Part shown: piece after piece, positions 15,720 to 24,783 of the stretch
Position numbering within the stretch: the first letter of the stretch is position 1
Layout of the letters: the number at the start of each line of letters is the position of its first letter
From: Chitinophaga solisilvae
GTDB taxonomy: Bacteria > Bacteroidota > Bacteroidia > Chitinophagales > Chitinophagaceae
DNA: 64,000 nucleotides
Assembly (NCBI RefSeq): GCF_009928525.1
Contig: NZ_JAABOK010000017.1
Span: forward strand, 1 to 64,000
Reading direction: 5' to 3'
The notes under the pieces: model-generated
What the model was told of the DNA's origin: nothing
The model's database searches: none
The model's input: the letters and a program-made list of their open reading frames with translations, nothing else
Position numbers and translations under genes: made by a program

Positions 15720-18700
15720 ATGCAATTTATGCAAAAAAACATTCTTTTGCCCGGGGCAGAAGCGCCTTGCCGTGCCCGGAGCAAACCCCGGAAAAAGGGA
15801 GTCACACCAGGAACATTGTCCTTCATTATGAGAATACAACTTATCATCACCGCGTTATTGATTGTCAGCACCCAGCTGATGCTGGCGGGCCCTACAAAAG
15901 GGCAGGGCAAAGCCGGGCAGCTGCTGACAATGGGCGTGCAGAACGAATCGCTGAAAGCAGTGCTTACACGTATGGAACGGCTGGCGGAAATCCGTTTCAT
16001 CTACAACCAGGAGCAGGTATCGGCCATTACCGGTATTCATGTGCCCAAAGGCGCACGTACCATCGGAGAGCAGCTGACGCTGATACTGGAAGGCACCCCG
16101 CTGAAATACCGGGTGGTGAATGATCACTTTATCATCTATAATGTAGCAGAACTTAGTCCGGAACCGGCTACCGGCGCAGAGAAAGATAATGGCATCATTA
16201 AAGGAAAGGTGACCGACGCCAAAGGCGAACCGGTGGCCGGCGCTACGGTGCATATTGCCGGTACCTCCCAGGGTGCTGCCACCAACCAGGAAGGAGAATT
16301 TATCATCAAAGGGCTGAAGCCCGGAACCTATAAGCTGGTGGCTTCTTCCATCGGATATGAAAAAGCTACGGGAACGGTTACACTGAATAACGACGAAGCT
16401 CATATCACCCTGGCGCTGCCCGATGGCCTGAACCCTCTCAACGAAGTGGTGGTAGTAGCTTACGGCACCCAGAAACGCGCGAGCTTCACCGGCTCTGCGG
16501 CTACCGTAAAACCGGAAGCCTACGCCCGTTCTCCGCGCGCCTCCCTCCAGGAAAACCTGCAAGGTAACGTGGCCGGCGTAATTGCCTCCAATGGCAGCGG
16601 CCAGCCCGGCGAAGCGCCGAATATCCGCATCCGCGGCATCGGCTCTATCAATGCAGGCAGCGCCCCGCTCTATGTGGTAGACGGTGTTCCACTGGCTGCC
16701 ACCAGTGTAAGCAGTCTCAATAACGCTGACATCGAGAGCTTTACCGTTCTGAAAGATGCCTCCGCAGCTTCCATCTATGGCTCCCGCGCAGCCAACGGCG
16801 TTATCCTGATTACCACCAAAAAGGGAAAAAGCGGTAAGACAAAATTCAATGCTGCCGTACAGGCCGGCTTTAACAAAGTGACTTTGTCTAAAGATAAATA
16901 TCCCCTGAACACCACCGAAATGGTGGAGCTGCTGCGAGAAGGATGGGTCAACGCAGGCAACGCAGCAGCCGGCTTCCCGGCCGAACTGAAACGTGGCGGT
17001 GTAGACACCACCGTGAATACCGACTGGTTCGATGTACTTACCCGTCCGGGACAGTACCAGCAATACGATTTATCTGCCGCAGGCGGAACAGAAAAAACCA
17101 CCTTCTATCTCTCCGGCAGCTACTATACCAGTAAGGCGGCCCTGGAAGGCAGCGATTTCAAACGCTACACCGCCAATCTGAAAATGCATAACCAGGCAAC
17201 GGAAAAATTATCGTTTAACCTGGGCATGCAGCTCAGTCACCGCCGGATGAACATTCAGCCGGACGAAGGCTCCAACGGCAATCCGGTACGTATGTACAAG
17301 CGCTATCAGCCCTGGCTGCGTATCTATAAAGCTGACGGCTCCTACGACCTGGGGTACCTGAATGCCTACAACCCGGTAGCAGTAGTAAAAGAAAACTGGA
17401 ATACCATTGCTGATTACGGCGCTGTTGGAAATGGTAGCGCAAAATATGAATTCAATAAACACTTCAGCATTGAAAACCAGGCCAGCATTGACTTCAATTA
17501 CAATGACCAGCAGGTGTTTTATAAAAGCGGCGTAGGTACCGCCCGCAGCAACGGTGGTAAAGGAGGATACTCCACTTACCGTACACTGAACTGGGTAAAC
17601 ACCAGCATCTTCCGCTATAATCAGACTTTCGGGGAACATGGTGTAAATGCTTATCTCGGCTATGAAGCACAGCAGGTGACCGGGTCCGGCAACAATGCGG
17701 AAGCGCAGAACTTCCTGCCTAATACCTTTACATTGGATAATGCCGCACAGGCTACTGCCGCTGGCTCCAACGTTACTTCCAACTCCCTGAATTCCGTTTT
17801 TGCCAATGCGGCCTATCAGTTTAAATCACGTTACTACCTGAGTGCTTCCGTGCGCCGTGACGGATCTTCCCGCTTTGGTGCGGACAAACGCTTTGGTACT
17901 TTCTGGTCGGTAGGTGCTTCCTGGAACATCGCAGAAGAAGCCTTTATGAAATCACAGCGCATTGTCTCTGAACTGAGATTGCGCACCAGCTATGGCGTCA
18001 ACGGGAACCAGGATATCGGGAACTTCGCTTCCCGCGCATTGTACACCGTTACGGATGCTGACTACGATCAGAAACCGGGCTATGTGTTCTCCAAATACGG
18101 TAACTCTGTACTGACATGGGAAAAGAATAAACCATTCAATGCCGGACTTGACTTCGGTATTTTTTCAAATCGTATAACGGGTACCGTAGAATACTATACC
18201 CGCACCACTTCCGATCTGCTGCTGGATTTGCCGGTATCTGCCACCAACGGCACTACCAGCCTGTTGTCCAACATCGGTAAAATGGAAAACAGCGGATGGG
18301 AGTTTGAAATCACTTCGCAAAACCTGGTACCGGCGCAGCATGGCCTGGGCTGGACAACCAGCTTCAACATATCAACGCTGAAAAACCGTATCACGGCACT
18401 GAATAATCCTATTCTCTCCGGTTACTACAACAGGTTTATCGGTGGCGATTTTTACCAGCTGTATCTGCGCGGTTATGCCGGTGTTGATCCGGAAACAGGA
18501 ACGGCGCTGTGGTATACTGATGGCACGGAAAGTAAAACCACCACCGAATTCGGCAAAGCTGCGCAATACAACCAGGGCAGCGCATTACCGAAATATTTTG
18601 GTGGTTTAACCAACACCCTTACCTATAAAGGATTTACATTCAGCTTCCTGTTCTCCTATAATTTCGGTAATAAGATCTACGATAACTGGGGCGCCAACGC

Positions 18701-19097
18701 CAACTCCGACGGTAATTCCGGCCTGAACGGCGCTGCCGGTCTGCCGCGTTACACCTACGATCACCGCTGGCGTAAACCCGGCGACATCACCGATGTGCCG
18801 AAAATGGATTATGACGGTACACAATCCGGCTCCTCCAATTTTTCTTCCACCCGGTTCTTATATAGCGGCGATTATGTCCGTCTGAGAGATGTTTCCTTAT
18901 CCTATGACCTGCCGCAGCATTGGATAAAAGCGGCCAGGATGGCGGGCGTACGCCTGTATGTAAGAGGTAGCAACCTGTTCACCTACATCAAGGACAAGCG
19001 TATGAACTTCGACCCGGAAGTGGGTATCGACGGGCAGGCAGACCAGAATGCCCCGATGTATAAAACATACCTGCTGGGGCTGGATATTAAGTTTTAA
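15720..19097 (+). CDS. SusC/RagA family TonB-dependent transducer
   Basis: Outer-membrane receptor of up to 1125 residues. In order: a basic N-terminal extension with a hydrophobic export segment (about 37-60), an STN signalling domain (about 65-140), a carboxypeptidase-regulatory-like beta domain (about 158-235), the plug (NEVVVVAYGTQKRASFTG, about 240-370) and a long beta-barrel ending in LLGLDIKF. The STN domain and adjacent FecR/sigma pair mark it as a signalling receptor. The start is uncertain: Met at 15720, 15729 or 15828 (just before the export segment). Substrate unknown. Confidence 0.93.
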   Translation: MQFMQKNILLPGAEAPCRARSKPRKKGVTPGTLSFIMRIQLIITALLIVSTQLMLAGPTKGQGKAGQLLTMGVQNESLKAVLTRMERLAEIRFIYNQEQVSAITGIHVPKGARTIGEQLTLILEGTPLKYRVVNDHFIIYNVAELSPEPATGAEKDNGIIKGKVTDAKGEPVAGATVHIAGTSQGAATNQEGEFIIKGLKPGTYKLVASSIGYEKATGTVTLNNDEAHITLALPDGLNPLNEVVVVAYGTQKRASFTGSAATVKPEAYARSPRASLQENLQGNVAGVIASNGSGQPGEAPNIRIRGIGSINAGSAPLYVVDGVPLAATSVSSLNNADIESFTVLKDASAASIYGSRAANGVILITTKKGKSGKTKFNAAVQAGFNKVTLSKDKYPLNTTEMVELLREGWVNAGNAAAGFPAELKRGGVDTTVNTDWFDVLTRPGQYQQYDLSAAGGTEKTTFYLSGSYYTSKAALEGSDFKRYTANLKMHNQATEKLSFNLGMQLSHRRMNIQPDEGSNGNPVRMYKRYQPWLRIYKADGSYDLGYLNAYNPVAVVKENWNTIADYGAVGNGSAKYEFNKHFSIENQASIDFNYNDQQVFYKSGVGTARSNGGKGGYSTYRTLNWVNTSIFRYNQTFGEHGVNAYLGYEAQQVTGSGNNAEAQNFLPNTFTLDNAAQATAAGSNVTSNSLNSVFANAAYQFKSRYYLSASVRRDGSSRFGADKRFGTFWSVGASWNIAEEAFMKSQRIVSELRLRTSYGVNGNQDIGNFASRALYTVTDADYDQKPGYVFSKYGNSVLTWEKNKPFNAGLDFGIFSNRITGTVEYYTRTTSDLLLDLPVSATNGTTSLLSNIGKMENSGWEFEITSQNLVPAQHGLGWTTSFNISTLKNRITALNNPILSGYYNRFIGGDFYQLYLRGYAGVDPETGTALWYTDGTESKTTTEFGKAAQYNQGSALPKYFGGLTNTLTYKGFTFSFLFSYNFGNKIYDNWGANANSDGNSGLNGAAGLPRYTYDHRWRKPGDITDVPKMDYDGTQSGSSNFSSTRFLYSGDYVRLRDVSLSYDLPQHWIKAARMAGVRLYVRGSNLFTYIKDKRMNFDPEVGIDGQADQNAPMYKTYLLGLDIKF

Positions 19098-19117
19098 CCG
19101 TAAATAACTTTTGGAAG

Positions 19118-20563
19118 ATGAAAAAATTACACTACATATTTGCTGTCACCGGCATGATGATAACTGCCTCCTGCAGCAAAAATTTTTTGCAGATAGATCC
19201 GCAGCAGCAGACGGATGCCAGCCTGGTTATACAGGATCTGCCGGGAACACGCGCCGCTATTACCGGTATCTATTCCCTGATGCAGAGCATCAATGGCTAT
19301 GGCAGAACCACTACCTTGCTGCCTGACCTGATGAGCGATAACGTATACATCAGCAAGAAAAACCAGGGACGGTACCTGGCTTACGATCAATACAATACGG
19401 TAGCTACAGATGGATATGCTGCCAGTCAGTGGAACCAGCTGTACCGCGTGGTCGCCAACACCAACCTGCTCATCAGCAAGGCGGAAAAGGTGGACTACCC
19501 GGTGGCCGACCAGGCAGAAGCAAGGCATATTATGGGGGAAGCCTATGCACTCCGCGCCATGGCGCATTTCGACCTGGTACGTTTTTATGCCATGCCTTAC
19601 AACTTTACCACAGCGGCAGATCATACTGGCGTTCCCGTTGTATTGAAGAGCGGTACCAACAAAGATGAAATCCAGTCGCCCTCCCGCAATAAGGTAAAAG
19701 AAGTATACGATCAGGTGATCGCTGATTTCAGCAAAGCCATCAGCCTGCTGCCGAAAACGCCGGTAGGCTTCAAGACGGCTATGCGTGGCAGGATGAGCCA
19801 CTATGCAGCCAAAGCGCTGCTGGCAAGAGTGCAGCTCTACCGCGAAGACTGGGTAGCAGCGGATACCCTTGCCGCTGATGTCATCACTAATGGTTACTAT
19901 ACGCTGCTGAGCCGCAGCCAGTATATTGAAGAGGGGAGAAAGCTGAATAATGCGGAGTCTATCTTTGAACTGCAATACAACCTGCTGGACAATCCGGGTA
20001 GCGATGCCCTCGCAAACTTCTACTGGCAGTCCGGCAGTTACGGCGATGCACTGGCCTCCGAAAATCTCTATAACGCCTACGCCTCTACGGACATACGCCG
20101 CGGATATATTACCAAAGGCAAGCGCAAGGACGGCGAAGACCCCGCTATGCTGGTGCTGAAATATATCAACAACACCAGCTTTGAAGAACCGGTTAAAGTG
20201 ATCCGCCTGGCCGAAATGTACCTGATCCGGGCAGAAGCCCGTCAACGTCAGGGCCTGGATGCCGCTGCGGCACAGGATCTCAACACTATCGCCACCCGCG
20301 CCGACGCCTCCTGGACACCCACCGCCGCTACCGGCGCTGCCCTTCAGGCCCTGATCCTGGACGAAAACCGTAAAGAGTTTGCTTTCGAAGGTCACCGCCT
20401 CTTCGACCTCACCCGCAACAAACTCGCCTTCACAAAATACCGTTCCGGCACCAACACCATTGCCATTCAACCCGGCAACGGCAAAACCATCCTGCCCATT
20501 CCGCAATCAGAAATGAACGCCAATAAAAATATGGAGCAGAATGAAGCGTATAAAATAAAATAA
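19118..20563 (+). CDS. SusD/RagB family outer-membrane lipoprotein
   Basis: Surface nutrient-binding lipoprotein of 481 residues that acts as the lid of the SusC barrel. The lipobox cysteine is Cys19 (ITASCSKN). The helical repeat core contains RAMAHFDLVRFYAMPYNF, and the C-terminal part has EPVKVIRLAEMYLIRAEA and DENRKEFAFEGHRLFDLTR, both strongly conserved in SusD. It is 20 bp after susC. Its TAA stop is the first triplet of the long inverted repeat at 20561-20682. Confidence 0.95.
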   Translation: MKKLHYIFAVTGMMITASCSKNFLQIDPQQQTDASLVIQDLPGTRAAITGIYSLMQSINGYGRTTTLLPDLMSDNVYISKKNQGRYLAYDQYNTVATDGYAASQWNQLYRVVANTNLLISKAEKVDYPVADQAEARHIMGEAYALRAMAHFDLVRFYAMPYNFTTAADHTGVPVVLKSGTNKDEIQSPSRNKVKEVYDQVIADFSKAISLLPKTPVGFKTAMRGRMSHYAAKALLARVQLYREDWVAADTLAADVITNGYYTLLSRSQYIEEGRKLNNAESIFELQYNLLDNPGSDALANFYWQSGSYGDALASENLYNAYASTDIRRGYITKGKRKDGEDPAMLVLKYINNTSFEEPVKVIRLAEMYLIRAEARQRQGLDAAAAQDLNTIATRADASWTPTAATGAALQALILDENRKEFAFEGHRLFDLTRNKLAFTKYRSGTNTIAIQPGNGKTILPIPQSEMNANKNMEQNEAYKIK

Positions 20564-20682
20564 TTACGAATTACGAATTGCGAATTACGAATGAGAAGCG
20601 AAGATTAAAGAAGGATACTTAATTATTATCCGCTTTAATCTTCGCTTCTCATTCGTAATTCGCAATTCGTAATTCGTAATTA
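20561..20682. repeat. Long inverted-repeat element, copy B
   Basis: Left arm 20561-20610 and right arm 20633-20682 are perfect reverse complements over 50 bp, spacer 22 bp. Modules: TAATTACGAATTACGAATTG, CGAATTACGAATG, AGAAGCGAAGATTAAAG. The first arm supplies the TAA stop of the SusD gene. It belongs to the same family as the elements at 10713 and 53501. It could end susCD transcription, but no U-run follows the stem, and a promoter box for the next gene lies directly behind it. Confidence 0.95.
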
Positions 20683-20691
20683 ATTTTTCTC

Positions 20692-20699
20692 TATTTTTG
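20692..20699 (+). promoter_or_regulatory. Candidate -7 box of map
   Basis: TATTTTTG matches TAnnTTTG, 14 bp before the map start codon. The expected -33 region falls in the right arm of the inverted repeat and has no good TTTG, so this is a partial match. Confidence 0.35.
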
Positions 20700-20713
20700 G
20701 AAAAAGCATCATT

Positions 20714-21472
20714 ATGTCAATTACTTCAGAAGCAGAATTACAGGGAATGAAGCGGATCAGTGAAGTGGTAGCTACTACACTGAAAGAGATGCGGAATTAT
20801 GCCAGACCAGGTATGTCCGCCAGGGAAGTGGATGATTTTGGCGGGGAGGTGTTGAATGGTTTTGGCGCTAAGTCTGCGCCAAGGCTGACTTATGGCTTTC
20901 CCGGATGGACTTGTATCAGTGTGAATAATGAGATTGCCCATGGCATTCCTTCTGCCCATAAAATACTGCAGGAGGGAGATCTGGTGAATATAGATGTTTC
21001 GGCGGAGCTGGATGGATACTGGTCGGATAATGGCGGGTCCTTTGTGCTGGGAGAGGATATTCACGGGCATCAGCCATTGGTGGATGCATCGCGGGCTATT
21101 CTTTACAAAGCCCTCGGACAGATACGCGGCGGGGTGAAAATTTCAGAGATCGGGAAACTGATTGAGAAGGAAGCCGGAAGGGCAGGGTATGGTGTTATCC
21201 GTAATTTAGCCGGACATGGCATCGGCAGAAAACTGCATGAAGCCCCTGAAGATATTCTCAATTGCTATGAGCGCCGCATTAAAACCAGATTCCGTACCAA
21301 TGGCGTGGTGGCTATTGAAACATTCATCTCCACTGCCTCCAATTATGCGAATCAGGCTCCTGATGGCTGGACCCTTGTCGGAAACAAGGGCGGATATGTA
21401 GCACAGCACGAACATACCATCGTTATTACGGATGGACAGCCCGTAATCCTGACTGCCGCTAACGGTATATAG
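20714..21472 (+). CDS. map: Type I methionine aminopeptidase
   Basis: Cytosolic metalloenzyme of 252 residues that removes the initiator methionine from new proteins. All five metal ligands are visible: Asp94 (VNIDVSAELDG), Asp105 (YWSDNG), His168 (GHGIGRKLH), Glu202 (VVAIETF) and Glu233 (AQHEHTI); the substrate His is His76 (IAHGIP). The length fits the bacterial type without N-terminal extension. It stands alone rather than in a ribosomal operon with secY, so it may be an additional copy. Confidence 0.93.
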   Translation: MSITSEAELQGMKRISEVVATTLKEMRNYARPGMSAREVDDFGGEVLNGFGAKSAPRLTYGFPGWTCISVNNEIAHGIPSAHKILQEGDLVNIDVSAELDGYWSDNGGSFVLGEDIHGHQPLVDASRAILYKALGQIRGGVKISEIGKLIEKEAGRAGYGVIRNLAGHGIGRKLHEAPEDILNCYERRIKTRFRTNGVVAIETFISTASNYANQAPDGWTLVGNKGGYVAQHEHTIVITDGQPVILTAANGI

Positions 21473-21499
21473 GATATTTATTGGTAATTTGCGGCCATT

Positions 21500-22660
21500 A
21501 TGTCTTTATATACAAAGAAAGCCGCTGTTACCATCACCTGTAACAAGCGCTTAACGCCTTACCTGGAGCAGGAAGTAAAGGAGCTGGGATTTCAGGTGGA
21601 AGAAACTTTTGTAACAGGGGTGCGTATTTATGCGTCTGTGAATGAGTGTATCCGGCTTAATCTCAACCTGCGCTGCGCCAGCCAGGTACTCTACAGCCTG
21701 AAACAATTTGAAGCCCGCGATGCGGACGAGATCTACCGGGAACTTCATACCTATCCCTGGGAAACACTGATTCCTGCAGATGGTTATTTCTCCATTACCA
21801 GCAACGTACAGAACGAAACGATCAATAACAGCATGTTCGCCAACCTCCGGGTGAAGGACGCTATTATTGACCGTATGCGCGAAAAGCATGGCAGACGCCC
21901 TTCTACAGGTGCTGAGCTGAGCGGAGGCGTGATACACCTTTTCTGGAAAAATGAACAGGCAGAGATTTTTGTAGATACTTCCGGCGATTCGCTGGCCCGT
22001 CACGGTTACCGTAAGATACCAGGCAGAGCGCCGATGCTGGAAGCGCTGGCTGCTGCCACTATCCTTGCCACGCAGTGGGACCGGAAATCTCCGTTTATCA
22101 ATCCGATGTGCGGTTCCGGTACCGTGGCTATAGAAGCAGCTCTTGTAGCGACCAACAGCCGCCCGGGTCTTTTCCGCAGCAATTATGCCTTTATGCACCT
22201 GATCGGATATGATGAGGCAGTGTACCAGGAGGAGAGAGGCCGGCTGGAAAACCAGATAACTGAAGCGCCCGGTCTGCGTATTATAGCTACGGATCTGAGT
22301 CCGCAGGCTATTGAGAATGCCCGCAAAAATGCCAGGGCTGCGGGTGTAGACGATATGATTACCTTCGCAGTCTGCGATTTTGCCTCCACTGAAGTGCCGC
22401 AGGATGCCGGCGGTGTGGTGTATATGAACCCGGAATACGGATTACGTCTGGGAGAAATACAGGCACTGGAAGATACCTACGGGCGGATAGGTGACTTTAT
22501 GAAGCAGCAGTGTAAGGGATACTTCGGATATATCTTCACCGGCAACCTGGACCTGGCGAAGAAGATAGGGCTGAAAGCAAAACGGCGCATTGAATTTTAT
22601 ACCAGTACCATTGATTGCCGCTTACTGGAATACGAGTTGTATGCAGGCAGTAAAAGATAA
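21500..22660 (+). CDS. THUMP-domain class I RNA methyltransferase (RlmL-like)
   Basis: RNA N-methyltransferase of 386 residues. The N-terminal half (about 5-160) is a ferredoxin-like/THUMP RNA-binding region. The Rossmann methyltransferase core starts near 170 with FINPMCGSGTVAIEAAL (SAM motif) and IIATDLSPQAIENARKNA. The catalytic loop reads MNPEYGLRLG where most N2-guanine methyltransferases have NPPYG. It is 27 bp after map. Likely rRNA guanine methylation, by family; the exact site is unknown. Confidence 0.88.
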   Translation: MSLYTKKAAVTITCNKRLTPYLEQEVKELGFQVEETFVTGVRIYASVNECIRLNLNLRCASQVLYSLKQFEARDADEIYRELHTYPWETLIPADGYFSITSNVQNETINNSMFANLRVKDAIIDRMREKHGRRPSTGAELSGGVIHLFWKNEQAEIFVDTSGDSLARHGYRKIPGRAPMLEALAAATILATQWDRKSPFINPMCGSGTVAIEAALVATNSRPGLFRSNYAFMHLIGYDEAVYQEERGRLENQITEAPGLRIIATDLSPQAIENARKNARAAGVDDMITFAVCDFASTEVPQDAGGVVYMNPEYGLRLGEIQALEDTYGRIGDFMKQQCKGYFGYIFTGNLDLAKKIGLKAKRRIEFYTSTIDCRLLEYELYAGSKR

Positions 22661-22662
22661 TG

Positions 22663-22693
22663 AAACGCTCCGCCATGACGGCGGAGCGTTTTT
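22663..22693. terminator. Bidirectional intrinsic terminator
   Basis: AAACGCTCCGCC / GGCGGAGCGTTT stem of 12 bp with a 5-nt loop, followed by TT on the plus strand. It separates the RNA methyltransferase from the convergent hydrolase gene. Confidence 0.85.
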
Positions 22694-22696
22694 GTT

Positions 22697-23539
22697 TTAA
22701 CCGATGAATTTTCTGATGAGGGCAGCCACTTCCCGGTGATATTCCTCCAATACAAAATGTCCGCCATCCAGCAGGTGCAGTTCCGCCTCCGGCAGGTCTT
22801 TCAGATAGGCTACCGCGCCTTCTCCGGGAAATATGCGGTCATGCTTGCCCCAGGTGATGAGGGTGCGGGGCTGGTATTGCCGCAGGTATGCCTGCCATAC
22901 CGGATACAGCGGGAAATTGGTTTTGTAGTTGGCAAAGAGGGTACGTTGTATGGCTGTATTCATGAAGGAGGCATCTGTTTTCCAGGCGTCAGGAGAAATA
23001 CGCGCCGGATTTTTAGCGCCATGCATATAATCATCTTTGATACCGTCTTCACTGATCATATAATCGAACAGGGCGCTCATACCTGCCCAGTCGCCGGCAT
23101 CCTGTAAGGCGCCAACACGTTGTACGAAGGGGCCGAGGCCTTCCGTATAGGCGTTGGCGTTTTGTATGAGCAGGGAGGCGATAAGTTCCGGGCGTCTGAC
23201 AGCGATGCGGAATCCGATAGGGCCGCCATAGTCCTGCACGTAGAGATGAAAGCGGCGAAGCTGCAGGTGGTCGATGAAATGTTCCATTACTACAGAGAGG
23301 TGATCGAAGCTGTATTCAAATGATTCCGGCGTGGGGTGGCTGCTGTGGCCAAATCCGGGATAGTCCGGTGCAATAACATGGTAGCGCTCCGCCAGCAGGG
23401 GGATGAGATCGCGGAACATATGCGAGGATGACGGGAATCCGTGCAGCAGAAGTATAACCGGGGCGGTGGCATCTCCGGCCTGCCGGTAAAACAGTTGTAA
23501 TCCATCTACAGTTGCCTGGTGATAAGTGACGGTATGCAT
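22697..23539 (-). CDS. Alpha/beta-fold hydrolase, haloalkane dehalogenase-like
   Basis: Hydrolase of 280 residues. The oxyanion segment LLLHGFPSSSHMFRDL and the DYPGFGHS loop are typical. The nucleophile elbow is VQDYGGPIG with Asp103 rather than Ser, as in haloalkane dehalogenases and epoxide hydrolases; the base His is in DGGHFVLEE. Thus it probably acts on a halide, epoxide or similar substrate. It is directly downstream of a TetR gene, and the same operator stands before both genes. Confidence 0.85.
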   Translation of the reverse strand: MHTVTYHQATVDGLQLFYRQAGDATAPVILLLHGFPSSSHMFRDLIPLLAERYHVIAPDYPGFGHSSHPTPESFEYSFDHLSVVMEHFIDHLQLRRFHLYVQDYGGPIGFRIAVRRPELIASLLIQNANAYTEGLGPFVQRVGALQDAGDWAGMSALFDYMISEDGIKDDYMHGAKNPARISPDAWKTDASFMNTAIQRTLFANYKTNFPLYPVWQAYLRQYQPRTLITWGKHDRIFPGEGAVAYLKDLPEAELHLLDGGHFVLEEYHREVAALIRKFIG

Positions 23540-23556
23540 AATAGTGATATTTTAAA

Positions 23557-23574
23557 TTGTACTATTTAGTACAA
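23557..23574. promoter_or_regulatory. TetR operator, hydrolase copy
   Basis: TTGTACTA-TT-TAGTACAA, perfect 8-bp arms, 18 bp before the hydrolase start codon. Its core is identical to the palindrome before the TetR gene at 24178-24193. Confidence 0.75.
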
Positions 23575-23590
23575 AAATGAATAAAAAAAT

Positions 23591-24175
23591 TTAACTGATA
23601 ACGGCCAGGTTCATTTCGATCAGGGAGGCGAGGCCGGCCTGCGTCGGGTACATACGGCGGGTAATGCCCAGTCCGTTCCAAAGGTTCAGCAGATGCCGCG
23701 CCAGCAGATCCGCCGGCGCCTTGGTAGTCAGGTCGCCATTCAGCTGCGCAGCGGTAATCACTTCCCGGAACAGGGTTTCCATCTGTTGCAGGCGGCGGGC
23801 GGCTTTCTGCTCCAGCCCCTTGTCTACATTGGATAACTCAGCAATGGTATTACCCATCAGGCAACCTTTCATATGAGTATGACGGTTATCTGATGCGATG
23901 TTGCGGAAAAATTCCAGGATGGCAAAGACCGGCTTTTTACTGACAGCCACCTGTTGCTGCAACTGTTCAAATGCGGCGGTATTAAAGTGATCCAGGGCCT
24001 TTTCAAAAACTTCTTTTTTGCCTCCGGGGAAAGCGTTGTAGAAACTGCCTTTGCCGATACCCATGGCAGCCTGGAGGTCGTCAGTAGAAGTGGCTTCGTA
24101 GCCCTTCTCCCAGAATACTGCTGTTGCCAGCTGTATTACCCGTTGCTCATCAAAAATTCTGGATCTCCCTGCCAT
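23591..24175 (-). CDS. TetR/AcrR family transcriptional regulator
   Basis: Repressor of 194 residues. The N-terminal helix-turn-helix (about 10-55) is clear in VIQLATAVFWEKGYEATSTDDLQAAMGIGKGSFYNAF. The C-terminal ligand domain is all-helical and unassigned. Two identical palindromes, one 3 bp before its own start and one before the downstream hydrolase, indicate autoregulation and control of the hydrolase, with the inducer likely the hydrolase substrate. Confidence 0.92.
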   Translation of the reverse strand: MAGRSRIFDEQRVIQLATAVFWEKGYEATSTDDLQAAMGIGKGSFYNAFPGGKKEVFEKALDHFNTAAFEQLQQQVAVSKKPVFAILEFFRNIASDNRHTHMKGCLMGNTIAELSNVDKGLEQKAARRLQQMETLFREVITAAQLNGDLTTKAPADLLARHLLNLWNGLGITRRMYPTQAGLASLIEMNLAVIS

Positions 24176-24177
24176 TG

Positions 24178-24193
24178 TGTACTATTTAGTACA
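24178..24193. promoter_or_regulatory. TetR operator, autoregulatory copy
   Basis: TGTACTA-TT-TAGTACA, perfect 7-bp arms, immediately upstream of the TetR start codon. Same core sequence as 23557-23574. Confidence 0.75.
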
Positions 24194-24265
24194 AAAATAG
24201 GAAAAGACGATTACTTTCCAAATATTTTTTTGAGAGAAGGGTTGCAGGGAGAAGAAGGAGGTCGC

Positions 24266-24298
24266 AAAAAAAAATGAAGGCTGCGGACAGCCTTCATT
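24266..24298 (-). terminator. Intrinsic terminator of the Lrp-type gene
   Basis: On the minus strand AATGAAGGCTG / CAGCCTTCATT form an 11-bp perfect stem with a 4-nt loop, followed by a run of eight or more T. It lies about 10 bp after the regulator stop codon. Confidence 0.9.
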
Positions 24299-24309
24299 CA
24301 TATGGTGTG

Positions 24310-24783
24310 TTAAATAACTTCGCTGACATTAATAGGCCGGGAAAAACTTTCTTCCAGCGAGATAATGGTTTCTGTACGCTCAATACCTTTGATATGCTGC
24401 AGGTCATCCTGTAATATCTTCCGCAGCTCGCCGCTGTCGCGGCAGATAATTTCCGCAAACATACTATAGGCTCCGGTGGTATAGTTCAGTCGCACTATCT
24501 GCGGGATCTTCAGCAGCTGTCTGGCCACATTTTCATACAGGGAGCTTTTCTCCAGGTAAATACCGATAAAAGCCAGCACATCATACCCGATGGCGCGCAG
24601 ATTCACCTGCAGCCGCGTACCCTGTATCACGCCCATTTCATGCAGCTTTTTAATGCGTACATGAATAGTACCCCCGGAAACAAATAATTTCTTACCCAGC
24701 TCGGCATAAGAGATACCGGCATCAGTTGACATTTCTGAGATAATCTGTAAGTCTAATTTGTCAATATTTAATGAGTGGCTCAT
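24310..24783 (-). CDS. Lrp/AsnC family transcriptional regulator
   Basis: Feast/famine regulator of 157 residues. The N-terminal helix-turn-helix (ISYAELGKKLFVSGGTIHVRIKKL, about 20-45) and the RAM ligand domain (about 65-150, with a YSMFAEIICRDSGELRKIL strand) are clear. It resembles the AsnC branch found in Bacteroidota. The effector is probably an amino acid. Palindromes in its promoter (24797-24814 and 24828-24842) suggest autoregulation. It diverges from the methyltransferase gene at 25136. Confidence 0.92.
   Translation of the reverse strand: MSHSLNIDKLDLQIISEMSTDAGISYAELGKKLFVSGGTIHVRIKKLHEMGVIQGTRLQVNLRAIGYDVLAFIGIYLEKSSLYENVARQLLKIPQIVRLNYTTGAYSMFAEIICRDSGELRKILQDDLQHIKGIERTETIISLEESFSRPINVSEVI

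Noticed and set aside
15855..17063. Open frame of 402 codons antisense to SusC
   Set aside because: Overlaps the STN, regulatory and plug regions of a clear SusC; no recognisable motif.
19127..20506. Open frame of 459 codons antisense to the SusD gene
   Set aside because: The plus-strand frame is an unmistakable SusD lipoprotein; the antisense product is low-complexity Gly/Val/Phe-rich with no domain and arises from codon bias.
20561..20682. Inverted repeat as a short CRISPR-like array
   Set aside because: The GAATTACGAATTGCG words repeat without spacers of constant length, and the structure is a single perfect hairpin.
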